Notes: a model not told the origin generated them from the letters alone. 43,200 nucleotides of DNA from an uncultured Alistipes sp. (GCA_945787505.1 CALZHC010000008.1:1-43200), one strand, 5' to 3'; numbered from the stretch's first letter, positions 17,804 through 26,823 are shown. Translations and numbers: made by a program.

Positions 17804-19956
17804 ATCTGAAGCGAACAGTAACGACCTTTTGCCTGCTCCTGTGTGTCTGGGTACTCTGTGCTCAGGAAAAGAGGGATTCCCTTGTCCGCTTATTGGCTGC
17901 AGATAAGGCTACCATCATCGAAGTGGACGGGAAACAGTACAGGAAGGTTGATGGTCATGCCCGTTTTCTTCACAATGATACCTATCTGATATGTGACTCT
18001 GCATATTGGAATGTTGAGGACAACTTTATAGATGCTTTCGGTCATGTTAGTGTCATCCAGGACAAAACTACCCTTACCGGAGACAGCCTCAAGTATTATG
18101 CAAATGACAATCTTGCCTGCTTTAGGGGGCATTTAGTGGAACTCTCTGACAAGGACAGCAATATTCTCAGAACCAACTTTCTGGATTACAATACCAAGGA
18201 TAGTATTGCCACTTTTTTCAGAGGAGGTGCGATGAAGGACAAGGACGGCAATGTTATAGAGAGCCGTCAGGGAAACTACTTTTCCAAAGAGGACCTATTT
18301 CTTTTTGTTAACAATGTTAATATGTTTTCCGACTCCCTGTTCATGGTGTCGGATACCATCAGATACAATTCAAAGCTCGATGTCATAACATTCAGCAAGA
18401 ATACCAATGCGTGGCAGAATGAAAATGCGCTAAAGTGCAATAATGGATGGTACAATAGGAACAACGAAACATACTATTTCGAGGACCAAGTCCATATTCT
18501 GACAGAGGATTATGAGGTTTGGTGTGAAAAACTCTATTATGATAGGGATAAGGAGTTTTCACAACTTGTAAACAAGGTTCAGGTAGTCGATACTGTGGAT
18601 AATGTGATTTTGATTTCTGACGAGCTCAAGTACTGGAATGACCCAAGGAGAGTGGATGCAACCAAAAATCCTGTCTTGATTATGATCCAGCAGGAAAAAG
18701 GTAAGGAGCCTGATTCAATTTTTGTAGTCTCTGACAGGATGATTCACTACACACAGAGAATGTATGAAATCGACAGCGCATTCGTAGAGGCGGCAATTGA
18801 AAGGAGGGAGCTCACCCTGGTAGACCCTCTCGAGTCCAAACGTCCGAAGAAACAGACTCCAGCACCTTCAGATTCAATCGCAGCACCTCCTGATTCTCTT
18901 GCAGCCGATTCTACTGTAACTCCAACAGACTCATTGTTAACAAGTACACCTGATTCTCTGGGGATTCCACCATCAGATTCATTATTAGTAGCTCTCCCTG
19001 ACTCGCTTAGCCAGCTTCCAGATTCTACTGTTCTTTCATCTGACTCTTTGGCAGCGACTCTTCCTGATACTTTACTCCTCGATAAGAAACGTCCTGATTT
19101 GTTGAAGGATGCCTCTATTGCACCGGCAGATTCGGGATCAGTGACAGATTCGGTTGCCAATAGGCTCAAGAGTGTCAAGGATAGCATAATTATCCCCGAG
19201 CCTGAGCCTCCGCTTGATACTACCACAGTAAAGTTTGCCCAGCTTTACAACAACGTGAAAATATACAAAAAGGGGCTACAGGTAAGATGTGACTCATTGC
19301 TCTTCTGCTCGATTGACTCTATAGCACGTCTTTTTAAGGATCCGGTGATCTGGTATGATGACATCAACCAGGTAACTGCGGACAGTATGCAGTTTCTTAT
19401 CAAGGACCAGACTCTGGATAAAGGCTTTATGCTATCCAATGCCTTTGTCATATCAGATGGTGAAGATGGAATGCATTATCATCAGATCAAATCACCCGAG
19501 ATGATTGGCTATTTCGAAGGAGAGGCCCTCAGAAGATTTGATGCAATCGGTGGTGTGAGTATGATAATATTCCTCTCTGAGGAAGATAGTGTAATAAGCA
19601 CTATGAACCAGAAAGAGTGCAGAATGATGACAGCGCAGTTTTCAGATGGTTACCTTCAGAGGATGAGATATTATGAGAATATAAAGAGTGATGTGTTTCC
19701 GGTATATGATTTGACCCAAGAGAAGAAGTTCCTCAAGGATTTCAACTGGATGAAAGAGGAACAGTATAAAAGTCGATACGATATCTTCAAAGGGTCTGTA
19801 AGAGCATCCAGAAGGGCCGGGCTGACACCTGCTCTCAACTTCCCCAGATTCACATTCACAAATCACTACTTCAATGGATATATGGATGAGATACTTCGCG
19901 AGATAGATGAGCGAAAGCCTCTCAAGTGGGTAGCCGCCTTCCGGAGAAGGCGGTAA
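17800..19956 (+). CDS. OstA/LptA-like periplasmic protein with a Ser/Asp/Pro-rich insert
   Basis: A 718-residue exported protein (signal peptide ending near LCAQ, residue 25). Residues about 40-300 are repeated beta strands of the OstA/LptA type (for example SAYWNVEDNFIDAFGHVSV, DKTTLTGDSLKYYANDN), the jelly-roll lipopolysaccharide-binding fold. A low-complexity stretch at about 347-475 is built of proline-spaced DSL/DST motifs. A second OstA-like block follows (KFAQLYNNVKIYKKGLQVRCD). The protein ends in a basic tail (AAFRRRR). There is no LptD beta-barrel. Role: probably LPS transport across the periplasm. The ATG at 17800 overlaps the SurA-like stop by 4 bases; an in-frame GTG at 17791 is less likely. 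Confidence 0.83.
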   Translation: MNLKRTVTTFCLLLCVWVLCAQEKRDSLVRLLAADKATIIEVDGKQYRKVDGHARFLHNDTYLICDSAYWNVEDNFIDAFGHVSVIQDKTTLTGDSLKYYANDNLACFRGHLVELSDKDSNILRTNFLDYNTKDSIATFFRGGAMKDKDGNVIESRQGNYFSKEDLFLFVNNVNMFSDSLFMVSDTIRYNSKLDVITFSKNTNAWQNENALKCNNGWYNRNNETYYFEDQVHILTEDYEVWCEKLYYDRDKEFSQLVNKVQVVDTVDNVILISDELKYWNDPRRVDATKNPVLIMIQQEKGKEPDSIFVVSDRMIHYTQRMYEIDSAFVEAAIERRELTLVDPLESKRPKKQTPAPSDSIAAPPDSLAADSTVTPTDSLLTSTPDSLGIPPSDSLLVALPDSLSQLPDSTVLSSDSLAATLPDTLLLDKKRPDLLKDASIAPADSGSVTDSVANRLKSVKDSIIIPEPEPPLDTTTVKFAQLYNNVKIYKKGLQVRCDSLLFCSIDSIARLFKDPVIWYDDINQVTADSMQFLIKDQTLDKGFMLSNAFVISDGEDGMHYHQIKSPEMIGYFEGEALRRFDAIGGVSMIIFLSEEDSVISTMNQKECRMMTAQFSDGYLQRMRYYENIKSDVFPVYDLTQEKKFLKDFNWMKEEQYKSRYDIFKGSVRASRRAGLTPALNFPRFTFTNHYFNGYMDEILREIDERKPLKWVAAFRRRR
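19934..19953. terminator. GC-rich hairpin at the end of the OstA-like gene
   Basis: Perfect 8-bp stem CCGCCTTC / GAAGGCGG with a CGGA loop, inside the last codons of the OstA-like gene and between convergent genes. There is no T run on either side, so it may be a Rho-linked or 3'-end-protecting hairpin rather than a classic terminator. Confidence 0.4.
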
Positions 19957-19981
19957 TCTCTCCACTACTGTAATCTCTCCA

Positions 19982-22309
19982 TTACTTCACGATTATTTCG
20001 TCTACGAAGATAAATCCGGGATAACCTGCACCAGGATGCCATTCCGGAATAGTATTCTCTGGAACAGCGATTATCCTTACATATCTTGCATTGCAGCTAT
20101 CAGATGTAAATGTATGTGTATAGACCCCGTTCCTGTCGCTCTCCTGCATCGGAGCACTCTTGAGCGAACCGAAACTGGAGAACTCTTTTCCATCGGTAGA
20201 TGTGAGGACCTCTATCTCACGGGCATCGAATATCCAGTCTCCTTTTTCTACGCAGAAGTTAATAGTGACCTCTGAAACAGATTCATTAGAACCCAAGTCT
20301 ATGGTTACATCCATGTTGTTTCTGTACCATGCTATCCACTTTCCAGTCTTGTAATTTCCGTCACCATGAACGCCATCCACAAGTGTGGTTATGCCTTTGA
20401 AGGTGAAGTTCCTGTTGGTGGGATTTATACTTCTGATGGGACGTCCGGTCGCTTTGTTGAAGTGTATCGAATCGCCAACTGTCCTGCTTCTCTTTCCTCC
20501 TCTTATTGCAACTGCCTTCAGGACAGATTCATCAGATATAGATAGCGGACCGGTATACTGACTGTCTGAAACAGAGGGCTTTTTGCCGTTCAGTGTATAG
20601 TAGATGGGGGCGTCGTCGATGGTGTAGATTGATACCGATACGGTATTGTCCGTGGTATCTGCAGTAATAGTGGCAACTGGGTCGAATATGTGCGTTGCAT
20701 ATCTGTAACCCAATCTGTCGTAGAGACTCATCAGACGGGGAAGCCTGCGTGTGAATTCCTTGAAATCTTTTCTGTCAGGGGACATCCACTGAATCTCACT
20801 CAGAGCAGCGAGTCTGGGAAGTTCCATATATTCTGCGTGTTTGAAAGTGGTAATAAGCTCTGTCCAGAGGTTAGCCTGTACGCCTATTATGAATTTTGCC
20901 TCTTCAGGAGTAAGTGAAGGGTCTATAGGTTCATAGCTATAGCACTTGTCGAGCGTAATAATACCGGCGTTTGCTATGGGTTCCGACTTGGTGTCATGGC
21001 TTTGGCAGGCATTGAAGTAGAGGAAACCTTGTGGAGACATAATTGCCCTATGTCCGCTTTTTGCTGCAGCAATACCACCGCTCACGCCCTGCCATGAATG
21101 GACAATAGCATTGGGAGCAAGTCCGCCTTCGAGGGTCTCGTCCCAGCCGATCATATCCCTTCCCTTGGAGTTCAGGTACTCTTCAAGGCGGGTGATGAAC
21201 CAACTTTGGAGATATTCGCAATCTGTGTGCTTTTCGTCTGTCTTAAGGCCCTCTTCTTCCATTCTGCGGCGGCAGTCGGGACACTGCGCCCATCTGGTCT
21301 TGGGACATTCATCTCCTCCTATATGGATCAATTTTGAAGGAAATATCTGAAGAATCTCCTCCAATACATTCGTTGCAAATTCCAGTGAAAGATCCTTTCC
21401 CGGGCAAAGAACCTCTTCTGTTACACCCCATCTGTCCCAGACTGTGTATGGGCCACCGGTGCATCCAAGTTCAGGATATGCGGCCAATGCTGACCTGGTG
21501 TGACCAGGCATATCAATTTCGGGTATTACATTAATGTACCTTTCTGCTGCATAGCGTACTACCTCAGCTGCTTCTTCCTGTGTGTAGTATCCTCCATGGG
21601 GTACTGAGTCATACTCCTGTGTGTTGTCGCCTATTACAGTCCTCTCTCTCTTCGAAGAGACCTCTATGAGTTTGGGGTATCTCTTTATCTCTATTCTCCA
21701 CCCCTGGTCATCTGTGAGATGCCAGTGGAAATTGTTTATCTGGTGAAGTGCCAGAATATCAATAAATCGTTTTATTGAATCTACTGTGAAAAAGTGCCTT
21801 GCAACATCAAGATGGGCTCCGCGATAGCTGAATCGAGGCGCGTTGTATATGGTGGCGCATGGCAGAATTACACGCTTGAGGGGCTCTGCCGGAAGGGATT
21901 TTCTAAATGTCTGGATTCCTTGGAAAAGCCCTGCCCCTGAGGCTCCTGTAATGGTAATCTTCTCCGTTGTAATCTCTATCAGGTATGCCTCCCTGGAGTC
22001 TGAATCTTCGAATCTTTCAGGATTTATGCATATTTCTATACTGTTGGCAGTACAGGATTCTGAAGTCTTGATGGATGTCGATGTGCAGATGTATTCCTTC
22101 AGGAAGCGTGCGTTTCTTTGCAGCTCCTGGGTCTGCTCTGCTGTTATTATGGCAGTTTTGGAGTCGAGTGTAAAACAGCCTCTTGGTGTGACACTTATTG
22201 ATTGAGGCAGAGGAATGGTGTTGTAATCTGCAGCACCCTCTCTCTCTTTGCATGAGAATGATGCCAGGATTAAGGCAGCTATGGCCAGTGATCTTATTAT
22301 GCGTTTCAT
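19982..22309 (-). CDS. Beta-N-acetylhexosaminidase lipoprotein (GH20)
   Basis: A 775-residue glycoside hydrolase releasing terminal GlcNAc/GalNAc from glycans. A lipoprotein signal (lipobox ASFSC, Cys20) implies membrane anchoring. An N-terminal GH20b domain (residues about 30-155) precedes the GH20 barrel (about 158-500) with FSYRGAHLDVARHF, FHWHLTDDQGWRIEIKRYPK, PEIDMPGHTRSALAAYPEL and the catalytic Asp-Glu pair in HIGGDECPK near residue 332. A chitobiase-like C-terminal element (YYTLNGKKPS) and an F5/8 type C sugar-binding domain (about 635-775) follow. It is transcribed after purN with a 4-base overlap. Such enzymes in gut Bacteroidales degrade mucin and host N-glycans. No SusC/D pair is adjacent. 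Confidence 0.94.
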   Translation of the reverse strand: MKRIIRSLAIAALILASFSCKEREGAADYNTIPLPQSISVTPRGCFTLDSKTAIITAEQTQELQRNARFLKEYICTSTSIKTSESCTANSIEICINPERFEDSDSREAYLIEITTEKITITGASGAGLFQGIQTFRKSLPAEPLKRVILPCATIYNAPRFSYRGAHLDVARHFFTVDSIKRFIDILALHQINNFHWHLTDDQGWRIEIKRYPKLIEVSSKRERTVIGDNTQEYDSVPHGGYYTQEEAAEVVRYAAERYINVIPEIDMPGHTRSALAAYPELGCTGGPYTVWDRWGVTEEVLCPGKDLSLEFATNVLEEILQIFPSKLIHIGGDECPKTRWAQCPDCRRRMEEEGLKTDEKHTDCEYLQSWFITRLEEYLNSKGRDMIGWDETLEGGLAPNAIVHSWQGVSGGIAAAKSGHRAIMSPQGFLYFNACQSHDTKSEPIANAGIITLDKCYSYEPIDPSLTPEEAKFIIGVQANLWTELITTFKHAEYMELPRLAALSEIQWMSPDRKDFKEFTRRLPRLMSLYDRLGYRYATHIFDPVATITADTTDNTVSVSIYTIDDAPIYYTLNGKKPSVSDSQYTGPLSISDESVLKAVAIRGGKRSRTVGDSIHFNKATGRPIRSINPTNRNFTFKGITTLVDGVHGDGNYKTGKWIAWYRNNMDVTIDLGSNESVSEVTINFCVEKGDWIFDAREIEVLTSTDGKEFSSFGSLKSAPMQESDRNGVYTHTFTSDSCNARYVRIIAVPENTIPEWHPGAGYPGFIFVDEIIVK

Positions 22310-22911
22310 CTTACTGTCTCTTTAATATAATCGTTTACTACTGAAGGGTAATTTGACTCAAGTGAGTGGATGCGTGCAGCAAGAGTCTCCGGCGTATCAT
22401 CCTCTCTGACTTCGCACTCATACTGTCTGAGGTGAGCTCCGTGGTCATATTTGTTGTCGACAATGTGGATAGTGATACCTGATCTCTTTTCACCTGCAGC
22501 TATCACCGCCTCATGAACATGCTCACCGTACATCCCTTTTCCACCGTAAGCGGGCAGGAGGGCAGGGTGGACGTTGATAATTCTTCCAGAGTACTCTTCA
22601 ATCATGTAATCGGGGATTTTCAGAAGAAAACCTGCAAGAATCAGGATGTCCGCTCCAGATTCCTTGAGGTATCCGGTGAATGGAACCTCTTTGCCCTCGA
22701 CTGTAATGAGATTATTTTTAAGCTGTGCCGATGTGAATATTATAGAGGGAATTCCAAGTCTTTCCGCCCTGCGGAGAACATAAGCATCGGGCTTGTTACA
22801 CAAAATTGATACTACTTCGAAGAGAGATTCTTCAGTTCTTGAAAAGTTTACAAAGTTTTCTGCATTACTACCTGAACCAGAGGCAAATATAATGATTTTT
22901 CTCTTTTCCAT
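22306..22911 (-). CDS. purN: Phosphoribosylglycinamide formyltransferase
   Basis: A 201-residue GAR transformylase, adding a formyl group from 10-formyl-tetrahydrofolate in purine synthesis. It has the GAR-binding loop ASGSGSNAENF and catalytic Asn113 and His115 in NVHPALLPAYGGKGMYG. Asp156 lies in NKYDHG, at the position of the conserved Asp. Its length is normal. It shares a divergent region of about 120 bases with acpP. Its stop overlaps the hexosaminidase ATG (ATGA), so the glycosidase is probably translated from the purN message. Confidence 0.95.
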   Translation of the reverse strand: MEKRKIIIFASGSGSNAENFVNFSRTEESLFEVVSILCNKPDAYVLRRAERLGIPSIIFTSAQLKNNLITVEGKEVPFTGYLKESGADILILAGFLLKIPDYMIEEYSGRIINVHPALLPAYGGKGMYGEHVHEAVIAAGEKRSGITIHIVDNKYDHGAHLRQYECEVREDDTPETLAARIHSLESNYPSVVNDYIKETVR

Positions 22912-22937
22912 CGATTAGAAGTTTTAAGTCTATATCT

Positions 22938-22951
22938 ATGCAAATTTGCAT
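22938..22951. repeat. Perfect palindrome between purN and acpP
   Basis: ATGCAAATTTGCAT, a 14-bp perfect palindrome 27 bases upstream of the purN start codon and 82 bases before acpP. Each strand contains CAAATTTG, one base off the -7 consensus, so it could act as a two-way promoter core or an operator. Confidence 0.5.
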
Positions 22952-23032
22952 AAAAATTTTACTTTTTCAAAAATTATTCGTTGTTTTGCGCTTTAATTAC
23001 TAATTAACATTAATTAACTAAGATTTTAAACC

Positions 23033-23269
23033 ATGGCAGATATTGTATCAGATGTAAAAGCCATCATCGTTAACAAACTCGGAGTTGACGAAAGCGAAGT
23101 TACTCCTGAAGCTTCATTCACCAATGATCTCGGAGCAGACTCTCTTGACACAGTTGAATTGATTATGGAATTCGAAAAGAAGTTCAATGTCGAAATTCCT
23201 GATGATGCTGCTGAAAAGATTTCAACAGTAGGTGATGCAATCAAATATATCGAAGAGCACACCAAATAG
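23033..23269 (+). CDS. acpP: Acyl carrier protein
   Basis: A 78-residue acidic four-helix carrier. Ser37 in [18 protein letters not shown] is the 4'-phosphopantetheine attachment site. It is followed after 8 bases by a KAS II gene, the usual acpP-fabF pair; rnc, a frequent third gene, is not present. It is the only ACP in this window and presumably also serves the fabHFZG cassette at 5010-8429. Confidence 0.97.
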   Translation: MADIVSDVKAIIVNKLGVDESEVTPEASFTNDLGADSLDTVELIMEFEKKFNVEIPDDAAEKISTVGDAIKYIEEHTK

Positions 23270-23277
23270 ATTTGATT

Positions 23278-24528
23278 ATGAGTAGAAGAAGAGTAGTTAT
23301 TACCGGTTTGGGTACCATCAACCCTTTGGGCAATTCAGTTTCTGAGTTTTTTGACAATCTGGATTCCGGTGTCAGTGGTGCGCGGTTGATTGACTATTTT
23401 GACACTACTCACTTTAAAACAAAATTCGCTTGTACTGTCCAGAATTTTGATCCCGCTTCGTTCGGTATAGACCGTAGGGAATCACGCAGAATAGACAAAT
23501 ATGCTCAGTTTGCTATGGCAGCTGCAGCACAGGCTATAGAGGACTCCGGATTGGATCTCGAAAATGAGAACCTTGATAGGATAGGAGTCGTTTTAGGTTC
23601 TGGTATAGGCGGAATCGGTAGCCTTACCGAAGAAATTTCGGACTTTAGCGAAGGAGGTTACCTCCCTCGCTTCAGTCCTTTTTTGATTACAAAAATGATA
23701 TCTGATATGGGCCCCGGTCTGATATCTATCAAATATGGTTTTGCGGGCCCGAATTACACCACCACTTCAGCGTGTGCATCATCCTCGCATGCAATGGCGG
23801 ATTCACTGGAACTTATCCGTAACGGTAAAGCCGACATAATGATTACAGGTGGTGCAGAGGCTCCTATAGCTCCCCCTTCTATAGGCGGATTCAACTCAGC
23901 AAAGGCACTCTCGACCAAAAACGATGAGTATATGACTGCCTCTCGTCCTTTTGATGCGACCAGAGACGGATTCGTGATGGGAGAGGGTTCTGCAATTCTC
24001 ATTTTCGAGGAGTATGAACATGCAAAGGCCAGAGGAGCCAAAATATATGCTGAAGTCGCCGGTGCAGCTATGAATGCAGATGCTCACCACATTACCGCAC
24101 CTCTGCCTGACGGCTCAGGGGCAGCCAAGGTTATGCGACTTGCACTTGAAGATGCAGGTATTGACAAATCTGCTGTTGACTATATAAATGTCCATGGAAC
24201 ATCTACCCCTCTTGGTGATGTAGCAGAAATTAATGCTGTAAAGACGCTTTTCGGTCAGCATGCTTACAAGCTCAATATCAGCTCTACTAAATCAATGCAC
24301 GGACACCTTCTCGGTGCAGCTGGTGCAGTTGAGGCGCTGGCATGTGTGCATGCAATCAATTCATCCATTGTTCCTCCGACAATCAATCACAGAAATCCGG
24401 ATCCTGAAATCGATCCAAACATTAATCTCACCTTAAATGAACCTTGCAGGAGAGAGGTGAGTGTTGCCTTAAACAATACTTTCGGATTTGGAGGTCACAA
24501 CTGCTGTATTGTTTTCAAAAAATTCTAA
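23278..24528 (+). CDS. fabF: 3-oxoacyl-ACP synthase II (KAS II), second copy
   Basis: A 416-residue elongating ketosynthase with a complete triad: Cys166 in TSACASSSHA, His306 in NVHGTSTP and His343 in HGHLLGAAG. It also has NNTFGFGGHN at the C-terminus. The ATG at 23278 is used; an in-frame TTG two codons earlier gives no better context. By position beside acpP this is likely the housekeeping FabF. It differs clearly from the copy at 5974 (TACATGTHS versus SACASSSHA around the nucleophile). It converges on the DUF4270 gene with only 3 bases between the stops and no terminator visible. Confidence 0.95.
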   Translation: MSRRRVVITGLGTINPLGNSVSEFFDNLDSGVSGARLIDYFDTTHFKTKFACTVQNFDPASFGIDRRESRRIDKYAQFAMAAAAQAIEDSGLDLENENLDRIGVVLGSGIGGIGSLTEEISDFSEGGYLPRFSPFLITKMISDMGPGLISIKYGFAGPNYTTTSACASSSHAMADSLELIRNGKADIMITGGAEAPIAPPSIGGFNSAKALSTKNDEYMTASRPFDATRDGFVMGEGSAILIFEEYEHAKARGAKIYAEVAGAAMNADAHHITAPLPDGSGAAKVMRLALEDAGIDKSAVDYINVHGTSTPLGDVAEINAVKTLFGQHAYKLNISSTKSMHGHLLGAAGAVEALACVHAINSSIVPPTINHRNPDPEIDPNINLTLNEPCRREVSVALNNTFGFGGHNCCIVFKKF

Positions 24529-24531
24529 TCA

Positions 24532-25905
24532 CTATTTCGGCATTAGAGTGTAGGTCAGGATCAATTCTGGCTTCCTTTCAGCTTCAGGTCCGTTGAGAAA
24601 TCCTCTTTTGAAGTTTCTGTTATCCATGAAATAGGATGTGGCTCCGTTGCTCTCAATGTAACCCTCCATCGGGGCTAGCCATAAGTCGAGTGCGGGTGTT
24701 ATTTCAGCAACCTCCATGTCTATGAGACTCTGACAGTAACTTGTTATATCCAAAGAGTAGTATTTAAGAGATCTGTTCACTCCTCCTTTATTCGCAGCGT
24801 AATGGACCTCGGGCAGCGGAAAATACTGCTTCAGAGAGTCTGATTCAGCCTTACTATCTCTGGTGAAAGGGTATATGAGCTTTGGCTGAAATTTATCGAA
24901 ATCATCGCTATTTGCAGGCATTTCATAGGGAAGGCGTATCTCTGCGCGTGAGAGTATTATAGCAGTATTGTCATTAAGACCCTCCTTCTCTATCCACTGT
25001 TCGAACATGTTCTTCAGATCCATGGCACAGATGTGAGGCTTTATACCGGAGAGACTCTCGATGTAGAGCAAATCTGTAGCTCTCTCCTTAACCAGATGCG
25101 ATGCCCCTGTCCTGAAAAAGTTGAATGCAGTGGAGTAGCCGAAGATGAATCTCTCTGTGGTGTCTACTCCATAGATTCCTCTGGCGCTATCTGTCATGTT
25201 GTAGTTAAGGTAAATGACAGATGTTCCAACATTCAGGTAGTTAAGCCTGCCTCCTTTCTGTCCTTCAAGGAGAGAATCAGTTTCTATGTAGAATCCGTTT
25301 ATTCTTTTAAGGAAGAGGTTTAGGTCCTCAAACTCTTCATTGGTAGTAGCAAGGAGCTTTTCAGCATACTCGTCCTTGAGTTTGATCTGGATCTCTCCTT
25401 TGCCGTATATTATGGGGTGACCTTCGGTGATTGTCTGAGCTGAGTAATCTTCGCGCTTGAGCGAGTTGCAGAATCTTTTGGAAGAGTCAATAGGGGTAAG
25501 CATCTCATAAATGCGTATACTCTGATGTATCCCCTCTTGAGAGTTCTCTATACAGATGGTTGAATCTATAGATAGTTTAATGTATGCATCTTTCAGAATA
25601 CGGGTCTTTCCCATGTCTGACGAGTCTGAGAAGGGCACAATGAAAGATGCGCCTGATGAGTAGACATTTCCGAATGTTTCATCGTTGATGCTTCCTATGA
25701 GAAGGTGAGTCGCGTTTGGGGACTGGGTAGAGTCTGCGGTTCTCTGGCTGAATGACAGGTTAAATGATTTTATTGCTGTTTTCAGAATGTAATCGTCGGA
25801 TACCATTCCCGATCCGGTTCCACGGTTGTTCTCTATGCATGAATTAAGTGACGCAACTGATAACACGAGTAACGCAACCACACATGTCTTTCTAATTCTC
25901 ATCAT
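24532..25905 (-). CDS. DUF4270 surface lipoprotein
   Basis: A 457-residue lipoprotein (signal peptide with lipobox LNSC, Cys23). After it come FNLSFSQRTADSTQSPNAT and IGSINDETFGNVYSSGASFI, the opening of the DUF4270 domain. The rest is rich in beta strands, and the end NRNFKRGFLNGPEAERKPEL fits the family C-terminus. The function is unknown. Two adjacent ATGs (25905, 25902) are possible starts. It overlaps the 3' end of the glycogen-synthase-like gene by 14 bases, a pairing I recall from other Bacteroidales but could not check. Confidence 0.85.
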   Translation of the reverse strand: MMRIRKTCVVALLVLSVASLNSCIENNRGTGSGMVSDDYILKTAIKSFNLSFSQRTADSTQSPNATHLLIGSINDETFGNVYSSGASFIVPFSDSSDMGKTRILKDAYIKLSIDSTICIENSQEGIHQSIRIYEMLTPIDSSKRFCNSLKREDYSAQTITEGHPIIYGKGEIQIKLKDEYAEKLLATTNEEFEDLNLFLKRINGFYIETDSLLEGQKGGRLNYLNVGTSVIYLNYNMTDSARGIYGVDTTERFIFGYSTAFNFFRTGASHLVKERATDLLYIESLSGIKPHICAMDLKNMFEQWIEKEGLNDNTAIILSRAEIRLPYEMPANSDDFDKFQPKLIYPFTRDSKAESDSLKQYFPLPEVHYAANKGGVNRSLKYYSLDITSYCQSLIDMEVAEITPALDLWLAPMEGYIESNGATSYFMDNRNFKRGFLNGPEAERKPELILTYTLMPK

Positions 25906-26728
25906 CTCCTATGATACTATCGTAAAATTTGTTGTATGCAGTGATGTATGTTCCTGCGGGGTGATCTATTTCTATATATTCCAGAATAGGAAGGCCGCTG
26001 TTTGCCAAGAACTCTTCCATCTGGGGTGCAATCTCCTTTGAAGCCTTAATGACACCGTCGGAGAACTGCACTGCCAACTGTGCAAGTTTCATACCAGTGG
26101 GGTTCTCCTTAAGAATATCAGTATCTTTTGCCTTTATTCCTGCAAGCGATATCTTCGCCTTCATGTCTGTAGCGAAGGGCTGTTCCATATATTCATTATA
26201 CAATGATAGGATGACCTTGGTGTCGGAGAATATCGGGTCATTCTTATAGCAACGTTTCAGAAGAAGAGGAACCAAGTGGGAAATCCATCCGTGACAATGT
26301 ATTATGTCCGGTTTCCATCTTAATTTCTTCACTGTTTCGAGGATTCCCCTTGCGAAGAAGAAAGCCCTTTCGTCATTGTCGTCAAAAAAGTGTCCATCTG
26401 CATCCTCATAAACGAATTTGCGGTGGAAATAGTCATCGTTGTCAATGAAATAGACCTGCATCCTTGCTGAAGAGATTGATGCAACCTTAATTACAAGAGG
26501 CCTATCAATATCATTGATAACCATGTTCATTCCAGAGAGTCTGATGACTTCGTGCAGCTGATTCCTACGCTCGTTGATACATCCGTATCTCGGCATAAAG
26601 GTTCTGATTTCCTTGCCCGATTCCTGAATACCCTGTGGAAGGTATCTGCCTACAATCGATATCTGTGATTCCGGCAGATAAGGGGTAATTTCAGAGTTGA
26701 CAAACAATACTCTTTTAGGCTCTTTCAT
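25892..26728 (-). CDS. Half-length glycogen/starch synthase-like protein (GT5 N-terminal domain only)
   Basis: A 278-residue protein matching only the N-terminal Rossmann half of GlgA (about 480 residues in full enzymes). It begins VLFVNSEITPYLPES, aligning with the GlgA start, but the ADP-glucose-binding K-x-G-G-L is replaced by P-E-S-Q-I. The HxHDW motif reads HCHGW. The C-terminal nucleotide-sugar domain is absent: the frame ends normally at 25892 and the next gene, DUF4270, is unrelated. It is therefore probably not an active synthase; a sugar-binding, regulatory or scaffold role is possible. It has its own promoter (-7 box at 26768-26761) and overlaps the DUF4270 start by 14 bases. Confidence 0.83.
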   Translation of the reverse strand: MKEPKRVLFVNSEITPYLPESQISIVGRYLPQGIQESGKEIRTFMPRYGCINERRNQLHEVIRLSGMNMVINDIDRPLVIKVASISSARMQVYFIDNDDYFHRKFVYEDADGHFFDDNDERAFFFARGILETVKKLRWKPDIIHCHGWISHLVPLLLKRCYKNDPIFSDTKVILSLYNEYMEQPFATDMKAKISLAGIKAKDTDILKENPTGMKLAQLAVQFSDGVIKASKEIAPQMEEFLANSGLPILEYIEIDHPAGTYITAYNKFYDSIIGDDEN

Positions 26729-26760
26729 AACTGAAATTTTTCCAAAAATATTTATTTTCG

Positions 26761-26768
26761 CAAATATA
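26761..26768 (-). promoter_or_regulatory. -7 box of the GT5-like/DUF4270 operon
   Basis: TATATTTG on the minus strand, about 33 bases before the ATG at 26728. Confidence 0.6.
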
Positions 26769-26791
26769 CTAATAAAAAATATAAAAATAGC

Positions 26792-26799
26792 TATCTTTG
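26792..26799 (+). promoter_or_regulatory. -7 box of the ftsX operon
   Basis: TATCTTTG on the plus strand. It covers an alternative upstream start codon (26797), so translation should begin at the ATG at 26824. Confidence 0.6.
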
Positions 26800-26823
26800 G
26801 AAACTCATCTTCTCAAAAAAAAT

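Noticed and set aside
18747..19226. A 159-codon minus-strand open frame opposite the OstA-like insert
   Set aside because: The Ser/Gly/Glu-rich translation is the mirror of the plus-strand DSL/P-rich codons.
19957..19981. Short direct repeat GTAATCTCTCCA(C/T)TACT at the end of the OstA-like gene as a possible attachment site
   Set aside because: Only two imperfect copies of about 17 bases, no integrase or tRNA nearby; too little to call.
25892..26728. Frameshifted glycogen synthase gene
   Set aside because: No C-terminal GT5 sequence is found downstream in any frame; the following DNA codes for DUF4270.
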